From positions 1 through 25,033 of the forward strand of contig CBDUST010000032.1 in the NCBI GenBank assembly GCA_965369945.1: a stretch of DNA of 25,033 nt, read 5' to 3'. A model generated the notes under the pieces. The model saw nothing but the letters and a program-made list of their open reading frames with translations. It did no database searches and was not told the DNA's origin. This DNA is from JADFNO01 sp965369945 (GTDB lineage Bacteria; Planctomycetota; Phycisphaerae; Phycisphaerales; SM1A02). Below, in pieces: positions 1-7,153 of the stretch; position 1 is the stretch's first letter; each line of letters opens with the position of its first letter. The position numbers and the translations under genes are program-made.

Positions 1-333
1 GTCGAATCCCATTGGGTGAAGGACGTTGAATCCTTTGTGTCGCTTGAATCGGCAAACGATATCGGTGGCGGTGTACCCCTCGGGATGGCCGACGTGGAGT
101 CCGGCGCCAGAGGGGTAGGGAAACATGTCGATGCAGTAGAACTTTGGCTTGGAAGCGTCGAAGTCTTTCTGACCGGGGTTTGGCGCTGCGAACGTGCCGT
201 TGCGCTCCCACAACGATTGCCAGCGCGTTTCGATATCGTTGGCGAGGCTGCCGGTGTATCGAAAGGCGGGCGTGTCATCGTTTTCAGACGCAGGGCGTGT
301 CTGTTTTGTGTTGGTTGTTGACGCTTTGTTCAT
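1..333 (-). CDS. leuS: Leucyl-tRNA synthetase, N-terminal part (runs off the window)
   Basis: This class I aminoacyl-tRNA synthetase charges tRNA-Leu in the cytoplasm. Only the first 111 codons are in the window and the reading frame is open to base 1. Residues 72-83 read PYPSGAGLHVGH, the LeuRS version of the class I HIGH motif (HVGH at 80-83) that binds ATP. It is followed by PEGYTATDI and, at the edge, VLHPMGFD, both characteristic of bacterial LeuRS. The first ~25 residues (Thr/Asn/Glu rich) form a non-conserved extension. The ATG at 333 is preceded by GAGG about 8 nt upstream. The gene follows folC on the same strand, but a promoter, a Leu-rich leader ORF and an intrinsic terminator lie between them, so it is probably controlled separately by attenuation. 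Identification is from motifs and is firm. Confidence 0.96.
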   Translation of the reverse strand, partial: MNKASTTNTKQTRPASENDDTPAFRYTGSLANDIETRWQSLWERNGTFAAPNPGQKDFDASKPKFYCIDMFPYPSGAGLHVGHPEGYTATDIVCRFKRHKGFNVLHPMGFD

Positions 334-360
334 GCGTCGTACCTCGGCCAAAGGAAGCGG

Positions 361-396
361 CTAAAAATAAAGAGGGCCTCGCAAACGCGAGGCCCT
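361..396 (-). terminator. Intrinsic terminator / probable leuS attenuator hairpin
   Basis: On the minus strand AGGGCCTCGC (396-387) pairs perfectly with GCGAGGCCCT (382-373) around a GTTT loop, and CTTTATTTTT follows at once (372-363). This is a textbook Rho-independent terminator. It lies 27 nt upstream of the leuS ATG and 31 nt after the stop of the Leu-rich leader ORF. It could simply end folC transcripts, but its place downstream of a promoter and leader ORF favours an attenuator. Confidence 0.85.
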
Positions 397-427
397 GCTG
401 TTTGGTTCGTGCAGTGGATCGCGCGGT

Positions 428-484
428 CTACCCGTCGGTCGGGCCAAGCAGGAGCGGTCGAAGCTGGGGCGAGATCGCGCACAT
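428..484 (-). CDS. Putative leuS leader peptide (Leu-codon attenuation)
   Basis: This is an 18-codon ORF, MCAISPQLRPLLLGPTDG, ending in TAG at 430-428. Four of the codons are Leu (CTT, CTC, CTG, CTT), with CTC-CTG-CTT consecutive at 454-446. It sits between a sigma70-like promoter (493-520) and the leuS terminator hairpin. A candidate antiterminator exists: GCGCGA (minus strand, 424-419) can pair with TCGCGT (390-385), which covers the distal part of the terminator's 5' arm. A ribosome stalled at the Leu codons would leave 424-419 free, whereas one at the stop codon would cover it. That matches classical attenuation logic. The antiterminator is short (6 bp with one G-U), no Shine-Dalgarno is visible, and the ATG lies 8 nt after the -10, so translation may be leaderless. 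The ORF is seen directly; the regulatory role is inferred. Confidence 0.6.
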   Translation of the reverse strand: MCAISPQLRPLLLGPTDG

Positions 485-492
485 CGTTGGAG

Positions 493-520
493 AGTGTATC
501 GGCTGATTGGCGTGAATCAA
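493..520 (-). promoter_or_regulatory. Candidate leuS promoter
   Basis: On the minus strand TTGATT (520-515) and TACACT (498-493) are separated by 16 nt; each matches 4 of 6 consensus bases of a sigma70-type promoter. Transcription would begin about at the leader-peptide ATG (484). Confidence 0.5.
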
Positions 521-558
521 ATAAGCTGCACTATCCGGCCGCGCTGGGAAGATCGTCA

Positions 559-1962
559 CTACTTTCGCTTGCGCTCCAGTTCGGCGAGGTATCTCTTGGC
601 CTCACCGACGAGGAAGAAGCTGCCGGTGACGCAGATGAGATCATCTCGGCCGACCGCTTTTGAGGCTAGAACCAGGGCGTCGGAGAGGGTCGGAGCGACC
701 TGACTCATCTTGCCGCTTCGCTCGGAGAACATCTGGTGAAGCTCGTTGGGGTCGGCGGCGCGCGGCGTGTTCTTGGCTCGGGTGAAGATGAGCTTGTCTC
801 CCCCCAACGCGAGCTGATCGAGCATCGCGGGAATGTCCTTGTCCTCACAACAGCCGAAGACGCAGATCATCGAGTCGTAGGGCGTATAGGCGCCGACACA
901 TCGCATGAACGCGCAGATCGCTGCTGGATTGTGGGCCCCATCCAGAAGAATCCGCGGCTGAGGCCAGGCCAGCTCCATTCGTCCCGGCGCTTGGGCCGCG
1001 GCTAATCCGTCATGCAGTGCGATTTCGGGGAACTCGAATCCCGATCCTTTGAGGACATCGATCGCTGCCAGCGCCAGACCGCAGTTGAGCGCTTGGTGCT
1101 CGCCGGGCAGCGGAACCGGCAGGTGCATGAATTGGCTGGTCTCAGTGAGCAGACAGATACGCGCGTGTGGGCCCATTGATGCAGAGGCGGCGAATCGGCG
1201 GCTGAACTCGATTTCTTTGTTGATAATACGAAGCGGCGCATTGACACTCTCGGCGACTTCTCGCAGCGCCTGATCGACCTCGCTTGTCTGTTCAGTTGAT
1301 AACGCGGGCACGTCGCGCTTGAAGATGCCGGCCTTTTCGCGGGCAATCTCCGGTAGCGTCTTGCCAAGGATGTGCATGTGGTCGTAGTCGATCCGGGTAA
1401 TCACGCTGACCTCGGGTCTGATCAGATTTGTCGCGTCAAGTCGTCCGCCCAGACCTGTTTCGATGACCGCGATGTCCACCGCCTGCTCGGCGAAGTACTT
1501 GAGCGCAATGCCGGTGATCATCTCGAAGAAGGTTGGTTCGTCCGGAAGCGTCGCAGCGGCTTCGGCGGCCTGCCGCATCGATTCGGTGAATTCGGATTTG
1601 CTTATGGGTTGGCCATTGATTGCGATCCGCTCTCGCACATCGACGAGGTGGGGGCTGGTGTATTGCCCGACGCCGTGCCCGCACCCTTGGAGCATCGAGG
1701 CGATCATGGCCACGGTGGAGCCCTTGCCCAGCGTTCCAGCGACGTGGACCGTTCGCAGTTGCTCGTGTGGGTTGCCCAGCGCCGCTAACAACGCGCGCAT
1801 TCGATCCAGCTTGAACAGACCTTGATTGGCGCGGACGACGCGCATCCGTTCGACATCCGCTCGGTCGTACAAGAACCGCACGGCATTGGCGAACGTGACA
1901 ATTTCAACCGTGTCGCGGCTAGTCGTCGAACCGCGTCGGCGGGGGGAGATACTCTTGGCCAT
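559..1962 (-). CDS. folC: Bifunctional folylpolyglutamate synthase / dihydrofolate synthase
   Basis: This Mur-ligase-fold enzyme adds glutamate to dihydropteroate or to reduced folates using ATP, in the cytoplasm. The sequence shows the P-loop HVAGTLGKGST (about 73-83; the family usually has GTNGKGS, here Leu replaces Asn), YTSPHLVDVRERI (101-113), the FolC signature ETGLGGRLDATN (168-179), DYDHMHILG followed by EIAREKAGIFK (192-215), PGRME (326-330) and DGAHNP (341-346) at the start of the C-terminal domain. At 467 aa it is somewhat longer than the usual ~420-430, because of a basic N-terminal extension. The conserved region begins near residue 24 (FANAVRFLYD), so the start must lie upstream of M40. 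The ATG at 1962 has no Shine-Dalgarno but sits 9 nt after an extended -10, so a leaderless start is plausible. The gene is divergent from the LOG-family gene. Confidence 0.93.
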   Translation of the reverse strand: MAKSISPRRRGSTTSRDTVEIVTFANAVRFLYDRADVERMRVVRANQGLFKLDRMRALLAALGNPHEQLRTVHVAGTLGKGSTVAMIASMLQGCGHGVGQYTSPHLVDVRERIAINGQPISKSEFTESMRQAAEAAATLPDEPTFFEMITGIALKYFAEQAVDIAVIETGLGGRLDATNLIRPEVSVITRIDYDHMHILGKTLPEIAREKAGIFKRDVPALSTEQTSEVDQALREVAESVNAPLRIINKEIEFSRRFAASASMGPHARICLLTETSQFMHLPVPLPGEHQALNCGLALAAIDVLKGSGFEFPEIALHDGLAAAQAPGRMELAWPQPRILLDGAHNPAAICAFMRCVGAYTPYDSMICVFGCCEDKDIPAMLDQLALGGDKLIFTRAKNTPRAADPNELHQMFSERSGKMSQVAPTLSDALVLASKAVGRDDLICVTGSFFLVGEAKRYLAELERKRK

Positions 1963-1971
1963 ACCGCACGC

Positions 1972-2000
1972 AGTTTATCACCCTTGGCAAGGCGATTCAA
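1972..2000 (-). promoter_or_regulatory. Candidate folC promoter (extended -10)
   Basis: On the minus strand TTGAAT (2000-1995), a 17-nt spacer and TGATAAACT, an extended -10 whose hexamer TAAACT is at 1977-1972. The folC ATG is 9 nt further on, so the 5' leader would be a few bases at most. Confidence 0.55.
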
Positions 2001-2012
2001 ATTGCGTAATGT
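1984..2012 (+). promoter_or_regulatory. Weak candidate promoter for the LOG-family gene
   Basis: TTGGCA (1984-1989), a 17-nt spacer and TAATGT (2007-2012). The -35 matches 5 of 6 consensus bases but the -10 only 3 of 6. It overlaps the divergent folC promoter, so the two might compete. It would leave a ~110-nt leader before the ATG at 2129. Confidence 0.3.
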
Positions 2013-2128
2013 AAGTTGTTGACGGGCAACGCTTTAGTGCGAAATCGCCACTCGCGCTGGCCCGGCCGTTTGGGCGAGCTACAGGCGCGACGGCCATGTT
2101 CGTTACGATCAGGCCTGGGAGGTTCCAC

Positions 2129-2923
2129 ATGGACAGTGTGCCACACAAAGAAGCGTTGCAGCATGAGGCGTGGCGGGTGCTGCGCATTATGAGCGAGTTC
2201 GTCGAGTCGTTTGAGACGCTTGCGGAGCTTGGGCCTTCGGTCAGTGTGTTCGGTTCGTCGCGCTTGGGACCGGAGGATGAGTACTACAAGCTTGCGGTGA
2301 AGTGTGGCGCGGCGCTCGTTGGTAAAGAGTTCGCTGTGATCACCGGCGGCGGGCCGAGCATCATGGAAGCGGCGAACAAGGGTGCGCTGGAAGCTGGGGG
2401 TACTTCGGTCGGGTTGAACATCTCGCTGCCGTTGGAGCAATTGCCCAACGCCTACCAAAACGTCGAGTTGAATTTTCGGTACTTCTTCATTCGCAAAGTG
2501 ATGTTTGTGAAATACGCTCAAGGGTTTGTCATCTTCCCGGGCGGCTTTGGCACGATGGACGAGTTCTTCGAGAGTCTCACGCTGATTCAAACGTTGAAAG
2601 TGGTGCCGTTTCCAGTTGTTCTTATTGGCCGCGATTTTTGGGGAGGACTGCTGGAGTGGATGCAGCACACGATGCTTGAGCGGTTCAAGACCGTCGGAGT
2701 CGAGGACTTCGACCTCTTCCATTTGACCGACGATGTTGATGAAGCGGTCGCCATTATCCACGACAACTTCACCGGTAAGCGCAAGGTCGCGCAGAAGCTT
2801 CCGCGGTTCGTTTCCGACGATGAGGAGGTCGAGACAGGCGAAGGTACGCGAACCGGCGTGGAGCCGCGAAAGGGCGGACGGCTGCGCGAGAAATACGAGC
2901 AGTCCAGCGAGGAAGTGGTATAG
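2129..2923 (+). CDS. LOG-family (TIGR00730-like) Rossmann-fold nucleotide phosphoribohydrolase
   Basis: The family ('lysine decarboxylase-like' or LOG) includes cytokinin-riboside monophosphate phosphoribohydrolases and bacterial nucleotide nucleosidases that release a free base from a nucleoside monophosphate. The sequence shows SVFGSSRLG (39-47), ITGGGPSIMEAANKGA (71-86), RKVMFVKYA (122-130) and the catalytic/phosphate motif PGGFGTMDE (137-145). The 264-aa protein exceeds the ~190-aa minimal LOG proteins. The extra length is an N-terminal helix and a charged C-terminal tail (about 215-264, rich in Glu, Arg and Lys). The ATG at 2129 was chosen over an in-frame ATG at 2096 because GGGAGG (2117-2122) lies 6 nt upstream. 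The substrate cannot be read from sequence. The gene is convergent with galK, 10 bp away. Confidence 0.88.
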   Translation: MDSVPHKEALQHEAWRVLRIMSEFVESFETLAELGPSVSVFGSSRLGPEDEYYKLAVKCGAALVGKEFAVITGGGPSIMEAANKGALEAGGTSVGLNISLPLEQLPNAYQNVELNFRYFFIRKVMFVKYAQGFVIFPGGFGTMDEFFESLTLIQTLKVVPFPVVLIGRDFWGGLLEWMQHTMLERFKTVGVEDFDLFHLTDDVDEAVAIIHDNFTGKRKVAQKLPRFVSDDEEVETGEGTRTGVEPRKGGRLREKYEQSSEEVV

Positions 2924-2967
2924 AGCCGTTGGCTTAGATCGGCAGTGCGCGCGAAGCGCCAACGGCT
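2924..2967. terminator. Inverted repeat between convergent LOG and galK genes
   Basis: AGCCGTTGGC (2924-2933) and GCCAACGGCT (2958-2967) are perfect 10-bp complements around a 24-nt loop. The loop and distal arm include the last codons and stop of galK. There is no U-tract on either side, so it may be a Rho-assisted or bidirectional transcript end rather than a canonical intrinsic terminator. Confidence 0.4.
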
Positions 2968-4115
2968 GAGACGGTGAACAGCGTCGGCGGGCGGGAGAAT
3001 TGGGACGAGAACCGATCGGCCAGTTCATCGGACACCGTCGTGACCGCGTCGGCTTGGCACAAGATTAGTGCGCAACCTCCGAATCCGCCTCCGGTCATTC
3101 GAGCGCCGATTACGCGGCCGTCGCGGTGCATTTCTTTGGCCGCATCGACCAGCGCGTCCAACTCGGGGCAGCTCACTTGGTAAAGATCGCGTAGCGAGGT
3201 GTGACTGTCGAACATCAGCCGGCCGACTGTCGCCAGATCACCTGCCTTGAACGCTCGTACGGCCGCGAGGACGCGCTGATTCTCTGCAGCGACATGCTCA
3301 ACACATCGAGCCTGCTCATCAGTCAATCCCCGCCCCCGAAAAATCGGACTTATCCCCATTTCTGTGGTGGCGTCGCGCAATGTTGATAGACCGAGTTTTG
3401 CCGCAGCTTGTTGGCAGCTCTTGCGACGGGCGGCGTATTCACTTTGCGCCAATTCGCGGGGCACGTTCGTGTTGGCGATGAGCATCGCAACGGAATCCGC
3501 TGACGGCAATGGGATCGGCTGAGCGGTGTTGGACTGACAATCGATCAACAGCGCCTGATTGGGCTGCGCCAATGTGGCGATGAACATGTCCATGATGCCG
3601 CAAGGGGTCCCGGGGAATGCGTGCTCAGCGCGTTGGCAAAGCAAGGCCTTGTCGATCGGATCGAGTTTCGCGCCCACCACTTCCGCCAACACGGTCGCCG
3701 TCGCCACCTCGATTGCCGCACTGCTGGCCAAACCCGCGCCGATCGGCACCGTGCTCGTTATGGCAACGTCGAGATTGGGGACTGTGTGACCGAGCTTCGT
3801 GAATTGATCGACGACACCAAGCAAGTAATTGGCGAAGCGCGCATCAACCGGCACTATTGGGGCGGTCAACTCACATTGGATCGCCTCGTCCAGGTCGATC
3901 GCCCAGAGTGTTGAGTTGTCACCAGGTGCGAGATCGGCGACGACGATCGCCCAACGGTCGATGGCAATTGGCAGTACAAACCCATCGTTGTAGTCGGTGT
4001 GCTCGCCAATGAGATTGACTCGGCCGGGCGCTGCGGCAGCGAATTGCGGCTGGCGACCGAAGCGATCAGTGAACGCTGAAACGGCCTGTGCGAGAATTTG
4101 ATCCAGAGGGGTCAT
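2934..4115 (-). CDS. galK: Galactokinase (GHMP kinase)
   Basis: Phosphorylates alpha-D-galactose to galactose 1-phosphate with ATP, the first step of the Leloir pathway. Numbered from the ATG at 4115 (393 aa, normal for the family), it shows the galactokinase signature GRVNLIGEHTDYNDG (31-45), the ATP-binding GHMP motif VPIGAGLASSAA (124-134 region), CGIMDMF (172-178) with the catalytic Asp at 176, and the C-terminal GHMP motif GARMTGGGFGG (337-347). The open frame extends 35 codons upstream, but that part is Arg-rich and is the antisense of the neighbouring methyltransferase gene. The ATG at 4115 overlaps that gene's TGA as ATGA and has AGGG about 11 nt upstream. No other gal genes are in the window. 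Translational coupling to the methyltransferase gene is likely. Confidence 0.94.
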   Translation of the reverse strand: MTPLDQILAQAVSAFTDRFGRQPQFAAAAPGRVNLIGEHTDYNDGFVLPIAIDRWAIVVADLAPGDNSTLWAIDLDEAIQCELTAPIVPVDARFANYLLGVVDQFTKLGHTVPNLDVAITSTVPIGAGLASSAAIEVATATVLAEVVGAKLDPIDKALLCQRAEHAFPGTPCGIMDMFIATLAQPNQALLIDCQSNTAQPIPLPSADSVAMLIANTNVPRELAQSEYAARRKSCQQAAAKLGLSTLRDATTEMGISPIFRGRGLTDEQARCVEHVAAENQRVLAAVRAFKAGDLATVGRLMFDSHTSLRDLYQVSCPELDALVDAAKEMHRDGRVIGARMTGGGFGGCALILCQADAVTTVSDELADRFSSQFSRPPTLFTVSAVGASRALPI

Positions 4116-4951
4116 GTCCGTTTCCCTGTGCTGAACCGATGCAGGCAGACGGCGGCGGCGACGGCGACGTTCAGCGAATCGACGCCGGGGGCCATCGGCA
4201 CCTTCACTACGAAATCGCATCGGTCAAGCGTCGCGGCCCCCAGACCATCGAACTCCGGCCCAACGACCAGGCCAACGCGCTCCGGGCGGTCAACCGAATC
4301 CAGCTCGGTTGCGCGTTCATCGATCGCTGCCGCTATCAAGGTCAGGTTCCAATCGCGCTTCAGTCGATCCAACTCGCCTAGCCAGTCGTCGCAGCGTGCA
4401 AAAGGGACCGAAAGCGTGTGTCCGATGGCGACGCGAAGCGATTTTCGATACAGCGGGTCGTGACATTTGGGACTGAGCAGCACGCCATTGACGCCGAACG
4501 CCGCGGCGTTGCGAAACAGCAGCCCGATGTTGTCGATGTTCGTTATGTCCTGGCAGATGAGCATCGTCACGGGACCGTCGCGGCGAAGAATGTCGTCGAG
4601 GTTGGGTCGCTCGACTTTGGCGCGATATCCGGCTGCCAGCACGCCTCGATGGACCTCATATCCAGCCACAAGCGTCATGAGCTCCAAGGGCGCGACATAG
4701 ACAGGTACATCCGCCGAGGCGAACGGTGCGATCCGATCCGCCCAGGTGTTCAGAACCAGTACGGATTTCGTCAGGCCGGGCGTCGAGAGCATGCGCTTGA
4801 CGACCAATGGTTGCTCGCCGATGAACAGGCCTGGGAGTCCCTCCGGGCCAAGCAATCCACGATCACGGATATCGCGGTAGTCGGCGAGCCGAGGGTCGTC
4901 CAAATCGGTGACTTGAATGACGTTGCCAGTCTCGGCTGGGCGCTGCGGCAT
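4112..4951 (-). CDS. TrmH/SpoU-family RNA 2'-O-methyltransferase
   Basis: SPOUT-class, SAM-dependent enzymes of this family methylate ribose 2'-OH groups in rRNA or tRNA. The three trefoil-knot motifs are clear: NIGLLFRNAAAFG (141-153), LVVGPEFDGL (228-237), which carries the GPE core, and VPMAPGVDSLNVAVA (251-265). The N-terminal ~120 residues form a substrate-binding region (LFIGEQPLVVKRML, 42-55) as in RlmB/TsnR-like members. The length (279 aa) is typical. The exact RNA target is not decidable. The start at 4951 lacks a Shine-Dalgarno; TATCCT (minus strand, 4964-4959) ends 7 nt before the ATG, consistent with a leaderless mRNA. Its stop overlaps the galK start (ATGA), so the two form an operon. 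Confidence 0.9.
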   Translation of the reverse strand: MPQRPAETGNVIQVTDLDDPRLADYRDIRDRGLLGPEGLPGLFIGEQPLVVKRMLSTPGLTKSVLVLNTWADRIAPFASADVPVYVAPLELMTLVAGYEVHRGVLAAGYRAKVERPNLDDILRRDGPVTMLICQDITNIDNIGLLFRNAAAFGVNGVLLSPKCHDPLYRKSLRVAIGHTLSVPFARCDDWLGELDRLKRDWNLTLIAAAIDERATELDSVDRPERVGLVVGPEFDGLGAATLDRCDFVVKVPMAPGVDSLNVAVAAAVCLHRFSTGKRT

Positions 4952-5002
4952 ATGGTCGAGGATAGCGACGAAATATTTTCTTCGTGAATCTCGGCAAGGG
5001 TC

Positions 5003-5030
5003 TAGACAGCACGTCGGCCCGCCGTATTAT
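5003..5030 (+). promoter_or_regulatory. Sigma70-type promoter of the phosphate transport unit
   Basis: TAGACA (5003-5008; 5 of 6 to TTGACA), a 16-nt spacer and TATTAT (5025-5030; 5 of 6 to TATAAT). It predicts a start near 5037 and a ~50-nt leader. The leader contains a strong hairpin (5042-5063, GCGGCCGG with CC-G-GGCCGC). Confidence 0.6.
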
Positions 5031-5086
5031 GCCGACCCCTCGCGGCCGGATTTACCGGGCCGCAGGGAAATCGAGGGCCGACCGAG

Positions 5087-6280
5087 ATGCCTGAGAGCGC
5101 TGCACCGCAGCCTGGCACATCTCCGACCCCACTAAGCCAACCCTCGTCTACGCGCGAAACACCTGCGTGGGTCAACGGCATTTATGCCGGGGTTTGTCTG
5201 TATTTTTTCCTTGCAGCCATCAACGTCATGAGCAGTGGGCTCAAGTCGATGGGTTCCCAGATCAAACAATTCTTAGATCAAGCCCACAACCCTGTGGTTG
5301 CTCTGATGGGCGGCGTGCTGGTAACCGCCATCGTCCAAAGTTCATCGTTCACGACCTCACTGATCATCACCCTTGTCGCGGCTGGACAGATGGACCTCGA
5401 TACGGCGATCTTCGCGGTGATGGGCGCGAACATCGGCACGAGCATTACGAACAATTTGGTGTCCGGTTTCATGATGCGCATCAAGGACCAGTTTCGACGG
5501 GGCTATGCCGCAGCACTGATGCACGGCAACGTCAACTTCTTGACCGTGGCCATCCTCTTCCCGATCGAGTGGATCAGCGGTGCGTTGAGCACCACCGGCC
5601 AAGGCTGGCTCACGCAGTTCTCGATGTGGGCCGCCGGGGCGCTCGGCATAAGTTCGCAGCAAAAGCCCAATAGTCCGATCAAGGCGATCACCAAGTGGGT
5701 TGTCGAGTTGTTCGATTGGGCCGCTGGCTTGTTCCCCTCGAGTGCGCAGACTCAAGGAACGATCCTCGCGGTGATGGGGCTGTTGTTGTTGTTCCTCACG
5801 CTCGTGCTGATGGTGAAGAACCTCAAGGGAGCGCTTCTGCGGCGGGTCGAAGGCCTGTTCAGCTCCATACTGTTTCGCAACGATTTCATGGCATGGATCG
5901 TGGGGATCATTTCGACCATCTTTGTTCAATCCAGCTCGGTCACGACAAGTTTGATGATTCCTCTGGCTGGGGCCGGCGCGGTGAAGTCGAAGCGTGTTTT
6001 CCCATTTATGCTGGGGTGTAACATCGGCACGACGGTCACGGGTGTGCTTGCCGCATCAGCCAATCCCGTCGCAGCGGCTGTCGGGGTCGCCGTCTGCCAC
6101 GTGACGTTCAACGTGGTCGGCTGTGCAATCTGGTATCCATTGCGCTTCATTCCGATGGGTTTTGCCCGGTGGTATGCCGAACTTGCCGCGAAATCGAGGC
6201 GGTATTATTTCCTTTACATCCTCATCGTGTTTATTCTCATACCGGGACTTGGCTATTTGATCGTTCGGCTTTTTCCGTAG
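5087..6280 (+). CDS. Na+/phosphate cotransporter (NptA / Na_Pi_cotrans family)
   Basis: Predicted inner-membrane sodium-coupled phosphate symporter (PF02690-type). The family's internal duplication is visible: QSSSFTTS (84-91) then GANIGTS (113-119) in the first half, and QSSSVTTS (281-288) then GCNIGTT (310-316) in the second. The QSSS repeats form the substrate site in this family. Hydrophobic segments include about 31-50, 72-99, 145-160, 226-243, 268-280, 305-345 and 373-394. The first 28 residues (Pro/Ser/Thr rich) look like a disordered cytoplasmic tail. The 397-aa length fits the transporter core without the C-terminal PhoU domain often fused to it. A PhoU-like gene follows 24 nt downstream, so the same pair of functions is encoded in two genes. 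The start at 5087 follows CCGAG and a GAGGG further upstream; the exact start is moderately sure. Confidence 0.92.
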   Translation: MPESAAPQPGTSPTPLSQPSSTRETPAWVNGIYAGVCLYFFLAAINVMSSGLKSMGSQIKQFLDQAHNPVVALMGGVLVTAIVQSSSFTTSLIITLVAAGQMDLDTAIFAVMGANIGTSITNNLVSGFMMRIKDQFRRGYAAALMHGNVNFLTVAILFPIEWISGALSTTGQGWLTQFSMWAAGALGISSQQKPNSPIKAITKWVVELFDWAAGLFPSSAQTQGTILAVMGLLLLFLTLVLMVKNLKGALLRRVEGLFSSILFRNDFMAWIVGIISTIFVQSSSVTTSLMIPLAGAGAVKSKRVFPFMLGCNIGTTVTGVLAASANPVAAAVGVAVCHVTFNVVGCAIWYPLRFIPMGFARWYAELAAKSRRYYFLYILIVFILIPGLGYLIVRLFP

Positions 6281-6304
6281 TCGCCGATCGCGTTGGAGCG
6301 TTCC

Positions 6305-6967
6305 ATGTTTAAGCAACTGTTTGCGGCGTTCAAATCAGGCGACGTGCTCGATCAAGCATTCTCTGAGCTGGCGGAGATGCTCGATCATTCACGATGGATG
6401 TTCGTTCGCGCCAACGAAGTGATCGGTCGCAGGGTTCCAGCTGATGAAGTTAAAGAGTCGCTCATGCGGCGTGATAAGTCGATCAATGAGCTGCTGCGAT
6501 CGATTCGACGCAAGATCGTCCGTCATTTGACGATCAACCCGGGCGGGGACGTGGCGGCATGCCTGGCGCTGATGAGCGTAGCCAAGGATGCCGAGCGCCT
6601 CGGTGACTATTGCAAGAACGTCTTTGAAGTAGGGCGGTTCTACACCGAGGATTTCAAGATTCAGAAGTATCAAGAGCCGTTGGAGGCCGTCCGCGAAGAC
6701 GTCGAGCGATTGTTCGAGAAGACCCGGCTTGCGTTCACCAAATCGGATGACGATGCCGCCAAGGCGGCTATCACAGCGGCCGATACGATCGGCGATCGCT
6801 GCGACGAGGTGGTCGAGCAGTTATTGGGTGATACCGCCAGCATCGACACGCACGAAGCCGTGGCGTACTCGCTTCTTGCGAGGCATTACAAGCGCGCGTC
6901 GTCTCATCTAGCCAACATTTGCACGGCCGTGCTGGGGCGGGTCGAAGACCTGGACTTCCGTCGCTAG
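6305..6967 (+). CDS. PhoU-like phosphate transport regulator
   Basis: PhoU-domain proteins are cytoplasmic helical bundles that bind metal and modulate phosphate transporters. This 220-aa protein has the helical pattern of a PhoU repeat: LAEMLDHSRWMFVRANEVI, RRDKSINELLRSIRRKIVRHL, then LMSVAKDAERLGDYCKNV. The last is the conserved E/D-x-x-R-x-x-D-type metal-binding helix, and a second related helix set ends in SLLARHYKRASSHLANI. The ATG at 6305 was chosen over an upstream in-frame TTG (6293) because GGAG (6295-6298) sits 6 nt before it. It follows the Na+/Pi cotransporter by 24 nt and is almost certainly co-transcribed, which points to control of that transporter rather than of a Pst ABC system (none in view). 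Confidence 0.88.
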   Translation: MFKQLFAAFKSGDVLDQAFSELAEMLDHSRWMFVRANEVIGRRVPADEVKESLMRRDKSINELLRSIRRKIVRHLTINPGGDVAACLALMSVAKDAERLGDYCKNVFEVGRFYTEDFKIQKYQEPLEAVREDVERLFEKTRLAFTKSDDDAAKAAITAADTIGDRCDEVVEQLLGDTASIDTHEAVAYSLLARHYKRASSHLANICTAVLGRVEDLDFRR

Positions 6968-6996
6968 AGCAGTTTCAAGGCTCTTGTAGGGTCAGG

Positions 6997-7019
6997 GCCT
7001 GGCAGAAACGGCACCAGGC
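6997..7019. repeat. Short intergenic hairpin (GCCTGG...CCAGGC)
   Basis: GCCTGG (6997-7002) and CCAGGC (7014-7019) can pair around an 11-nt loop. It lies 30 nt after the phoU-like stop and lacks a T-tract. It may be a transcript end or a dispersed intergenic motif; I cannot decide which. Confidence 0.3.
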
Positions 7020-7075
7020 ACCTGCCTCAAGACCGGTGGCATTCTGAGTCAATCGGATCCTCGCCCCTGCGAAGT

Positions 7076-7153
7076 TCCGGTGGCACGGGCATCCTGCCCG
7101 TGCAGATGCCACGCCATGATAAGTCGCACGGGCAGGATGCCCGTGCCACCGGA
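7076..7153. repeat. REP-like long inverted repeat (two palindromic units facing each other)
   Basis: Positions 7076-7103 and 7126-7153 are perfect 28-bp inverted copies around a 22-nt loop. Each arm is itself a palindrome: GCACGGGCA and TGCCCGTGC pair over a TCC (or GGA) loop. The unit TGGCACGGGCATCC resembles REP-type intergenic elements, here as a head-to-head pair (BIME-like). The 6968-7318 spacer has no convincing gene; short ORFs crossing the repeat are artefacts of it. Whether it is multicopy cannot be checked within one window. Confidence 0.8.

Noticed and set aside
419..432. T-box-like sequence upstream of leuS (minus strand CGGGTAGACCGCG resembles the T-box core GGGTGGNACCGCG)
   Set aside because: One base is missing and one differs in the core, there is no stem I or specifier arrangement in the ~90 nt between the promoter and terminator, and a leader peptide explains the region better.
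1997..3028. Long minus-strand open frame (343 codons) opposite the LOG-family gene
   Set aside because: Its residues are Arg/His-rich antisense translation with no motif; the plus strand carries a clear conserved protein with a strong ribosome-binding site.
4116..4220. N-terminal extension of galactokinase
   Set aside because: The extra 35 codons are Arg-rich antisense of the methyltransferase gene; the ATGA-overlapping start gives a normal galactokinase.
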